From contig JBMFVX010000022.1 of assembly GCA_049965775.1 (NCBI GenBank), positions 1-30,451 on the forward strand: a stretch of DNA of 30,451 nucleotides, in the 5' to 3' direction. Both the position numbers and the translations under genes were made by a program. How positions within the stretch are numbered: position 1 is the first letter of the stretch; the number at the start of each line of letters is the position of its first letter. Source of the DNA: JABEVB01 sp049965775 (lineage in GTDB: Bacteria > Planctomycetota > Phycisphaerae > WQYP01). Under the pieces are notes generated by a model. The model searched no databases and was not told where the DNA came from. It worked only from the letters and a program-made list of their open reading frames with translations. Of the stretch, positions 25,013 through 30,451 are shown piece by piece.

Positions 25013-25942
25013 TTACAGCTTTTCCGGTGTTTTGACGTAAAACTCACGCAGGTTACACAACCACGCAGCCAGCAGTGTGCATACAACCCCACCCGCCAGC
25101 AGCAGCAGTATGCAGGTTGCGCTTTGCGGGTAACCCACCAGTTCGCCATGACTGTTGAGCGCCAGTTTCCAATTGTCGGCGGCCAGATTTTGTGACGTGC
25201 AGTGGCTGGTGGGCACAATAAAGGCAAGCCAGCGATAGGCAATCAGTCGCGTGTAATAAATGACCGTAAGCAGGCGAATACTGAACGGTAAGTTGGCCAG
25301 CAGCCCCTCAACCAAGGCTATGTAAATCAACCCCACCACCAGCACACGCCGCGTAACCATGCCGATCAAACCAAACAGGCATCCATACACTGCTGCAGCC
25401 AGAGATGTCAGCACGCATGCCTTGGCGCAGCGGGCGGCTGCCACCGCCCCATGCCCAGCTCCAATATAAATCGCGCCATAGGTGAGGATGTCGGCGAGTA
25501 CCAGCAGAATGACCATAACGGTAATGGCCGCAGCCAGTTTGGTCATGTATATCAGCCATTTGGGCACGGGCCGCGTGAGCAAATAGGTCAGGGTCTGATC
25601 TTCCTGTTCATCCTGAATAACGCCGGATGCATAAATCAGCGCGGTCAGCGGCACCAGCGCCTGAGGCATAAACATAAACGCCAGAAAAAACTCCAGCATT
25701 TCGCGCGGCACGCTTGCCGAGGTAAGCCGCAGTACTCCCGCCAGCAGCGCCGGCACTGAAAGCAAAATAGCCACCATAAGCCAGCGTTTGCCATGCTGAT
25801 GTTGCCGCAGCGACAGCCCATAAAGCGCCCATACGCTTCTAAGCAGCGAAGGCGACGGCAGTGAGGGCGCGTTGGCTGTTGGCGGCCCGCCGACGGCGGC
25901 GGGCGCCGCGCTTGTTGCTGTGCTGGCATTGGTTTGCGTCAT
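25013..25942 (-). CDS. ABC-2 type permease (second pair)
   Basis: A 309-residue inner-membrane permease with about six transmembrane segments. The first is near 53-72 (WLMVAILLSVPALLAGVL), then LVPLTALIYASGVI, and IYMTKLAAAITVMVILLVLA. The motif DEQEDQTLTYLLTRPVPKW is typical of ABC-2 exporter permeases (QxxGTLxxLLxxPxsR-type coupling helix). The first 34 residues are an Ala/Pro/Ser-rich cytoplasmic tail. The ATG at 25942 overlaps the stop of the preceding ATPase as ATGA, so translation is coupled and these two form a transporter pair. The substrate is unknown; ABC-2 systems export lipids, polysaccharide, drugs or proteins. It is the last gene of the four-gene run. Confidence 0.88.
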   Translation of the reverse strand: MTQTNASTATSAAPAAVGGPPTANAPSLPSPSLLRSVWALYGLSLRQHQHGKRWLMVAILLSVPALLAGVLRLTSASVPREMLEFFLAFMFMPQALVPLTALIYASGVIQDEQEDQTLTYLLTRPVPKWLIYMTKLAAAITVMVILLVLADILTYGAIYIGAGHGAVAAARCAKACVLTSLAAAVYGCLFGLIGMVTRRVLVVGLIYIALVEGLLANLPFSIRLLTVIYYTRLIAYRWLAFIVPTSHCTSQNLAADNWKLALNSHGELVGYPQSATCILLLLAGGVVCTLLAAWLCNLREFYVKTPEKL

Positions 25943-26904
25943 TTACCCACCAAGTATTTAAAGACTGCTTCAAGATTATCATCCTGCGAGTACACTTCAC
26001 GAAGCTCAGAGCCGGCGGCGGCAAGTTCAGGCAGCCGCGAGTAAAACAGGTCGGGTTGTGCGGTCTCCACAACAATGGTTTGAGAAGCATCATGCACGTT
26101 AATGCCCTGCACATCAGGCCAGGCGATCATGGCGGCCGCCAGAGCACGAGCCTGAGGTGATGCAAGCACAATGCGATGCGGATGTTGATCCATCAGGTTG
26201 CGAATGTCGCGAATATGCCCCTGCGCCAGCAACCGGCCGCGGTTGAGCAGAATAATCTGCGAGGTGAGCGCTTCAACCTCATAAAGCACATGGCTTGACA
26301 CCACCACGCTGCGACCGGCCGCCGCAACCCGATGAATAATTTCGATCAGATCATGCCTCGCCACGGGGTCGGTGCCGGTCATAGGCTCATCCAGAAACAG
26401 CACCCGGGGCTGGTGCACCATGGCCTGCGCCAATTTGGTGCGCTGCCGCATGCCTTTGGAATATCCGCGAATGGCTCGCTTTTTGTGCAAGGTCATGCCG
26501 ACGGCTTCGAGCACATCATCGGCGGCGGCCCTGGCGAGCCTTGGCGCAAAGCCCGCAAGACGGGCACAGGTCGCGACAAAATCCTGTCCGCTCATCCACT
26601 CATAAAACGCATCTTGCTCAGGGCACAAGCCCACCTGGTGATACAGGCTGGGGTTGTTCCACGCCGGCGCACCGAGCACCTGCACCTGCCCCTTGCTGGC
26701 ACGAAGCTGTCCGGTCGCCAATTGCAGCATGGTAGACTTGCCCGCCCCATTGGGGCCAAGCAAGCCGGTGATGCCCGGCTGCACCAGCACGCTGAGCTTG
26801 TTCAGACCGATCACGTTGCCATACCACTTGCTTACCTCGTGGAATGCAACAATCGGTTTTATTTGAGACGATCCATCGCCCGGATGGACCTGTGGAGAAT
26901 CCAT
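25939..26904 (-). CDS. ABC transporter ATP-binding protein (second pair)
   Basis: A 321-residue ABC-2 type ATPase. Walker A is GPNGAGKST (50-58), the signature is YSKGMRQRTKLAQA, Walker B is RVLFLDEPMTGTDP and the H-loop is VVSSHVLYEVE. A C-terminal extension of about 70 residues after the nucleotide-binding fold is as in CcmA/NatA-like exporters. The ATG at 26904 (MDSPQ) has AGGA seven bases upstream. It overlaps the preceding permease by 46 bases and the following permease by four, a tight interlock within one transcript. Longer upstream starts (to 27105) would run into the permease frame and lack family similarity. Confidence 0.92.
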   Translation of the reverse strand: MDSPQVHPGDGSSQIKPIVAFHEVSKWYGNVIGLNKLSVLVQPGITGLLGPNGAGKSTMLQLATGQLRASKGQVQVLGAPAWNNPSLYHQVGLCPEQDAFYEWMSGQDFVATCARLAGFAPRLARAAADDVLEAVGMTLHKKRAIRGYSKGMRQRTKLAQAMVHQPRVLFLDEPMTGTDPVARHDLIEIIHRVAAAGRSVVVSSHVLYEVEALTSQIILLNRGRLLAQGHIRDIRNLMDQHPHRIVLASPQARALAAAMIAWPDVQGINVHDASQTIVVETAQPDLFYSRLPELAAAGSELREVYSQDDNLEAVFKYLVGK

Positions 26905-28001
26905 AAACAGATTCCTAAAACGCAGGCGAGCACTCCGGCCGCCCAATACCACGGATAGCGCGGGCCAAGATACCGCGCCAGCAGCCGCTGCCGATGCGGT
27001 CCCGGCGGCAGCAGTTTGCCAATGCTGCGCCAGGCCTCGTTTGTTTGCAGCAATTGCTGGCCGATGCGGGCCAAATCGCCCGTATAAGACGCCAATGGCC
27101 GCCAATCGCGGGTGGCGTCTGCCAGGCGCAGCGCTTCGTAGCGCTGCCGATAGAGCTGCCAGCCATTTTGGTCGTCGGGCGGCCTATCGGAATCACCGAA
27201 GCGGTGCCGAAACTGCAACACTTGCTCCTTGTGTTTCACCATCCATTGGCGGGCGTCAAAGCGCAACTGATGTTGATGCACATGCTCCAACACGCCGCTG
27301 CCGATGCCGCCGATAAACCACACCCCCAGCCACAGCAGTGCCACATAACGCGAATTGCGCGTCAGCGCTGAGAGCGCCAGCATAAGCGTGCCGGCACAAA
27401 GGGCAATGACCGCTCCATAAACAATGGCCGCGAGCAAAATGCCGATGGTCTGCGGAATAATCGTAATATCAAGCGAAAACAGCAGGCCAAGAATATACGC
27501 TACGATGGCCGGAGCGATCATCACCATCGCCAGAAAAAAAACAATCACGCCCAGCTTGCCCACAAAATAGTCGCTGCGCCGCAGCGGCCGCGAAAAATAC
27601 AGCGGCAGCGCATTGACGCGCAAGTCCTGACTGATGAGGTTAGGGCCGATGAGCAGTATCACCACCATGGAAAAGTACAGTTCCACATGCATAAAGTAGC
27701 CGTAGGCCAGCCGCCACACATCCACCCGGTAATGCAATGGGGCCGCCACCACGCCGGGGTTCATAAAAGCCATAAAGCTGACAAATGTAGACACCAGCGA
27801 ACTTTTTCGCTCAAGCAGGCCCCACATCGCCAGCAGGCACGAGAGCGTCAGGGCGGGCGCCCAGGCGGCAAAAAGCACATAACGCACGTACTGCATGCGC
27901 ATGCTTACGCGAATGCCTTGCCGTGCCACCGCCAACCAGCGCCAGCGGTGGCCCGCCAGCTGCCCGGCCCAGTGCTGATAGCCTTGATCCATAATTGGCA
28001 T
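26859..28001 (-). CDS. ABC-2 type permease (first pair) with large soluble loop
   Basis: A 380-residue permease. The first transmembrane segment is at about 43-61 (LFAAWAPALTLSCLLAMWGL); then VVILLIGPNLISQDLRVNAL leads into RPLRRSDYFVGKLGVIVF, the coupling-helix type block PLYFSRPLRR. Four to five more segments follow. A soluble loop of about 110 residues (225-345) rich in His, Arg and Gln lies before the last transmembrane segment (WYWAAGVLACVLGICLWIL). The ATG at 28001 overlaps the upstream ATPase stop by one base (TGATG). Only this pair has the large extracytoplasmic-type loop, so the two permeases are not simple duplicates. The substrate is unknown. Confidence 0.85.
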   Translation of the reverse strand: MPIMDQGYQHWAGQLAGHRWRWLAVARQGIRVSMRMQYVRYVLFAAWAPALTLSCLLAMWGLLERKSSLVSTFVSFMAFMNPGVVAAPLHYRVDVWRLAYGYFMHVELYFSMVVILLIGPNLISQDLRVNALPLYFSRPLRRSDYFVGKLGVIVFFLAMVMIAPAIVAYILGLLFSLDITIIPQTIGILLAAIVYGAVIALCAGTLMLALSALTRNSRYVALLWLGVWFIGGIGSGVLEHVHQHQLRFDARQWMVKHKEQVLQFRHRFGDSDRPPDDQNGWQLYRQRYEALRLADATRDWRPLASYTGDLARIGQQLLQTNEAWRSIGKLLPPGPHRQRLLARYLGPRYPWYWAAGVLACVLGICLWILHRSIRAMDRLK

Positions 28002-28930
28002 CAGTGCGGCTCCAACGCATCGAGAAATACTTCTTCCAGCGTGCTGCGCTGCGGGCGCAGGTGACGAATCTGCGAGTGGCTGTCGGCAGCCGCCTGCCAC
28101 ACCATTGCCATAGCGGCGCCCTCGGGCAATTTCACGGCCAGCAGCTCACCGCGGATGGTCAACGTGCAGCCGGCCGCCTTTAGCCGCTGATTAAAGACCT
28201 CGCTCGGCTGCTTGAGCCGTACTTCATAACAATCGGCGCGAGCCTGTTTGAGTTCGCTGATAGGCCCCTGCAAAAGCAGCCGGCCATTGCCCAGCACGAC
28301 AATGTAGCGGCACACCGCTTCGACATCGGGCAATAAATGACTCGAAAAAATCAGGCTCATACCCTTGTTATGAGCCAGGTCGGCGGCGAGGCGCAAAATA
28401 TCTTCGCGGCCGGCCGGGTCCATGCCATTGGTCGGCTCATCGAGTATGAGCAATTGAGGGTCGTGTACGATGGCCCCGGCCAGTTTGAGCCGCTGTTTCA
28501 TGCCGGCAGAGTACGATTCGACCTTGCGATAACGCACTTCACCCAGGCCCGTATAGTCGAGCACTTCGTGGGCGCGTTGCATGGCATCGGTGGCGGGCAT
28601 ACCCACCAACTCACCCGCATACGCCACAAATTCAATGCCGGTAACGCCCGGAAACAAACACTCATCCTCGGGCGCAAAACCTACCTGCCGGCGAATGTCC
28701 AGCGCATGGTCGGCAATGTTCAACCCCAGCACTCGGCCGCTGCCGCTGTTGGGACGAATCAACCCCAGCAAGGTACGAATCATGGTGGTTTTGCCGGAGC
28801 CGTTGGGACCGAGCAGGCCAATGGCTCCGGGCGGCACGCTAACCGAAAGATCACTTAGCGCCGTGAGCGACCCATATTGCCTGGTAATGCCCGCAAGTTC
28901 AAAAAGAGGCTGTCCGCAACCTTCGGTCAT
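28001..28930 (-). CDS. ABC transporter ATP-binding protein (first pair)
   Basis: A 309-residue ABC-2 type ATPase and first gene of the run. Walker A GPNGSGKTT (41-49), signature YSAGMKQRLKLAGA, Walker B LLILDEPTNGMDP and H-loop IFSSHLLPDVE are intact. The C-terminal part (about 230-309) is a small accessory domain ending RSTLEEVFLDAL, a common exporter ATPase ending. The ATG at 28930 (MTEGCG) has AAAGGA nine bases upstream. No strong promoter is seen in the 380 bases upstream; TTGGCA near 28990 on the minus strand is not followed by a proper -10. Confidence 0.93.
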   Translation of the reverse strand: MTEGCGQPLFELAGITRQYGSLTALSDLSVSVPPGAIGLLGPNGSGKTTMIRTLLGLIRPNSGSGRVLGLNIADHALDIRRQVGFAPEDECLFPGVTGIEFVAYAGELVGMPATDAMQRAHEVLDYTGLGEVRYRKVESYSAGMKQRLKLAGAIVHDPQLLILDEPTNGMDPAGREDILRLAADLAHNKGMSLIFSSHLLPDVEAVCRYIVVLGNGRLLLQGPISELKQARADCYEVRLKQPSEVFNQRLKAAGCTLTIRGELLAVKLPEGAAMAMVWQAAADSHSQIRHLRPQRSTLEEVFLDALEPH

Positions 28931-29310
28931 GCGTTGGGTCCTTTGCCTGCACCTTGCATTGCACACCTGTAAACTCTCGCTATTTTGCCAAGAAGCACAC
29001 CATCTGGTACTCCAACTCCCGTCGCGGCAGCGCGGCGACCCGCGCCACGCGAGCGCAGCGCCCTAAGCCCTGCTGCTCTGCTCTCTTGGCACAGCCACGG
29101 GCGGGCGTGGCAATTTTTCGGGCGGCCCGGGATCATGCCGATTTTATTGGCATCCCCAGTCGCGTTTGCCGAGTACAAGGCGCTGGCTGCCTGCCTTGCT
29201 CTGAAGCGGAACGCAAAATCTCTACTCTGGCCGATGCAGACAAGATGTCTGCGTTACCGTCGCAGCCGGCTGACCGCCCGGAAAAGTTGCCACGCCCCCA
29301 CGGGGCGATG
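28931..29310. other. Intergenic region with hairpins, no gene seen
   Basis: The 380 bases between the ABC operon and the SPOR lipoprotein hold no credible gene or tRNA. Three hairpins are visible: GCCACG/CGTGGC at 29094-29111 followed by AATTTTT (terminator-shaped on the plus strand, although no plus-strand gene precedes it), a perfect palindrome at 29236-29252, and CGCCCC/GGGGCG at 29093-type spacing near 29293-29307, just after the lipoprotein stop. Confidence 0.45.
29236..29252. repeat. Short palindromic element, REP-like
   Basis: GCAGACA-AGA-TGTCTGC is a perfect 7-base stem with a 3-base loop, extendable by two pairs. It lies in noncoding DNA. Similar short palindromes are dispersed between genes in some planctomycete genomes, in my recollection; only this copy is present here. 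Confidence 0.4.
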
Positions 29311-30111
29311 TCAGGGCACGACAATTACCTGCGCAAACCGTCGCTTAAGCGCCATTTGCTCTGCTGTAGCCATGGCCCATGTCGGATAGTCGCCCGATTG
29401 CACCAGATAAAGCCAGCGTCCTCCTACCTCGCTCGGCACAACAACAGCCGGAATATGCTGCATATGCAGGTATGCGGCTTCTCGTGAGGCGGCTGTCAGC
29501 ACCGTAAAGGCCGCAAACTGCAAGGCAAAGTGGGTCATATTAATGCGTTCAAGCGCAAACTGGGCCGGCGGCGATGTAGGAAAGTCCTGCAGCAGCCGGG
29601 CAAAATAAATGCGTGCCGTACCCCATTGCCCTTCGCACTGCAAAGACGCCCCGAGCCGAAACAGCAACCACGCACCCGGCGCCAGGTTTGGGTCGGCGGA
29701 AATGGATGCTTCATAATAGGTGACAGCCGCGGAATAACTGTGCTTCATATAGGCCATATCACCCAGGGAGCGGTAGCTTTTGGCTGTCAGGTCCGGGCGC
29801 TTGCTGCAGGCTATGGCCGCCCGGTAAGCGGCCTCGGCTCCTGCAATGTCGCCGCGTGCCTCACAAGAAATTCCCTTAAGATAATAAGCTTCATCCACAT
29901 TGGGGTTGTGAGCATACTTTTGAATATATTCGTTGGCGGTGGCATTGGAACTGGCATAGCTGCCCTGCTGATACTGGCTAAAGCCCGCGCTTAGCGTTTT
30001 GCCGGGGTGCTGTTGGGCGCAGCCCGCCAGCAGAGCCGTCATCGCCAGCGACGACAATAGCACACTGCGACACAAACCGCCGCGGACACGTTGAATTGTA
30101 AGCAGCCGCAT
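29311..30111 (-). CDS. TPR-SPOR domain lipoprotein
   Basis: A 266-residue outer-membrane or periplasmic lipoprotein. The signal peptide runs to the lipobox LLAG-Cys31. Tetratricopeptide repeats fill about 40-175: GFSQYQQGSYASSNATANEY, AYYLKGISCEARGDIAGAEA, KSYRSLGDMAYMKHSYSAAV. A C-terminal SPOR domain (about 190-266) begins FALQFAAFTVLTAA and includes LYLVQSGDY and RFAQVIVVP; SPOR domains bind glycan strands of peptidoglycan that have lost their peptides, often at the septum. This suggests a cell-wall or division-site adaptor. The ATG at 30111 (MRLLTI) has AAGGGA upstream; 15 extra codons are open but would precede a normal signal start. A TPR-SPOR combination resembles BamD/YbgF-like envelope proteins but without the Bam pattern. 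Confidence 0.82.
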   Translation of the reverse strand: MRLLTIQRVRGGLCRSVLLSSLAMTALLAGCAQQHPGKTLSAGFSQYQQGSYASSNATANEYIQKYAHNPNVDEAYYLKGISCEARGDIAGAEAAYRAAIACSKRPDLTAKSYRSLGDMAYMKHSYSAAVTYYEASISADPNLAPGAWLLFRLGASLQCEGQWGTARIYFARLLQDFPTSPPAQFALERINMTHFALQFAAFTVLTAASREAAYLHMQHIPAVVVPSEVGGRWLYLVQSGDYPTWAMATAEQMALKRRFAQVIVVP

Positions 30112-30451
30112 GATGAATCCCTTCAGGCTATGACCCGCGCGGCGTCCAAACCGCATCGCCGGGGTTATGTTAACGGCAATTGATAGGATGGGTAAAGCGC
30201 GTAACAGCGCGGCCTGCGAGCCGCGAGAGAGTAGATGGAGTTAACCGCTATTGGCGCGCAGAGAGTTGGAGGCGCAGAGACGACGACGGGGAGTGAACCA
30301 CCAAAACACGAAGTCACGAAGATTTTTAAGTTGGGTGCTTCGCGGCGATTTTTGCCACAGAGGGCACCGAGGCCCCCAGCGCGGCTCCGCCGCAACCAAA
30401 AGGAAGGGATGGAAAGTGCTCGCCTCTATCGCCGGCGGGGCGACTTGTCTT
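30112..30451. other. Intergenic region at the right edge
   Basis: These 340 bases contain no gene I can support. They hold an inverted pair CGCGGC (30208-30213) / GCCGCG (30220-30225) and the short tandem motifs described separately. A TTTACC / TAACAT pair near 30160-30190 on the minus strand is a weak promoter candidate for the lipoprotein. Confidence 0.35.
30307..30372. repeat. Short tandem motifs in noncoding DNA
   Basis: CACGAAG occurs twice with an 8-base period (30307-30313, 30315-30321), and CACAGAGGG-CACCGAGG follows with a 9-base period (about 30356-30372). Motifs like these recur in intergenic DNA of several environmental bacterial genomes, in my recollection. Their role is unknown. 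Confidence 0.4.

Noticed and set aside
29094..29118. Terminator-shaped hairpin with T-run on the plus strand
   Set aside because: Structurally fine, but both neighbouring genes are on the minus strand, so there is no plus-strand transcript for it to end; kept only as part of the intergenic description.
28954..29487. 177-codon plus-strand frame across the gap before the SPOR lipoprotein
   Set aside because: Arg/Pro/Cys-rich, no ribosome site, partly antisense to the lipoprotein gene and without domain resemblance.
1..30451. CRISPR arrays, tRNA or rRNA genes
   Set aside because: No regularly spaced repeats, cloverleaf-shaped stretch or conserved rRNA sequence was noticed by reading; a tRNAscan or Infernal run would settle this.

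Overview
The window is GC-rich DNA from a Gram-negative-type bacterium: it encodes Kdo/LPS biosynthesis (kdsD, kdsC), an LptC/OstA-like envelope protein and lipoproteins. The very large LptC-like protein, the EboB-type hydrolase, the overlapping ABC-2 gene pairs and the Ala/Pro/Thr-rich linkers suggest a Planctomycetota/PVC-group organism, perhaps Phycisphaerae-like. That placement is inference from family memory; there is no rRNA or ribosomal protein gene here to fix it. I found no rRNA, tRNA, CRISPR array or prophage.

Left part (1-9643, all + strand). A decayed IS4-family transposase at the edge is followed by aconitase (acnA) and an orphan beta-class DNA methyltransferase. Then comes an LPS block in the order known from Proteobacteria: kdsD (arabinose-5-phosphate isomerase), kdsC (KDO-8-P phosphatase) and an LptC-like gene. 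The last is about five times the usual LptC length, carries repeated OstA-like beta segments, and is not followed by separate lptA or lptB genes.

Middle part (9861-17205). recA (-) has a clear sigma70-type promoter whose spacer holds a direct repeat GTTA-N7-GTTA, a plausible SOS operator. Between recA and clpB (-) sits a small accessory island: a toxin-first RelE/HigB-type toxin with its helix-turn-helix antitoxin (-), and divergently an ApeA-like HEPN defence protein (+). Beyond clpB lies a metallo-beta-lactamase-fold protein that has lost most of its metal ligands.

Right part (17234-30451). An exported SH3-domain protein (-) is followed by a minus-strand run of a CxxxxxCC (YkgJ-type) protein, a TPR protein and a sugar-phosphate isomerase-like TIM barrel. 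Divergent from that run are a 79-residue conserved-looking protein and an EboB-like TatD-family hydrolase, then YggS. A Phd/VapC toxin-antitoxin pair (-), a rhomboid protease (-), and a tightly overlapping operon of two ABC ATPases and two ABC-2 permeases (-) follow. A TPR-plus-SPOR lipoprotein (-) closes the window. The last two intergenic stretches carry short palindromic and tandem motifs that look like dispersed repeats.

The most interesting points are the giant LptC/OstA protein, the recA operator candidate, the ApeA/toxin-antitoxin island, the partial ebo-type gene set, the ligand-poor MBL protein and the interlocked four-gene ABC operon.
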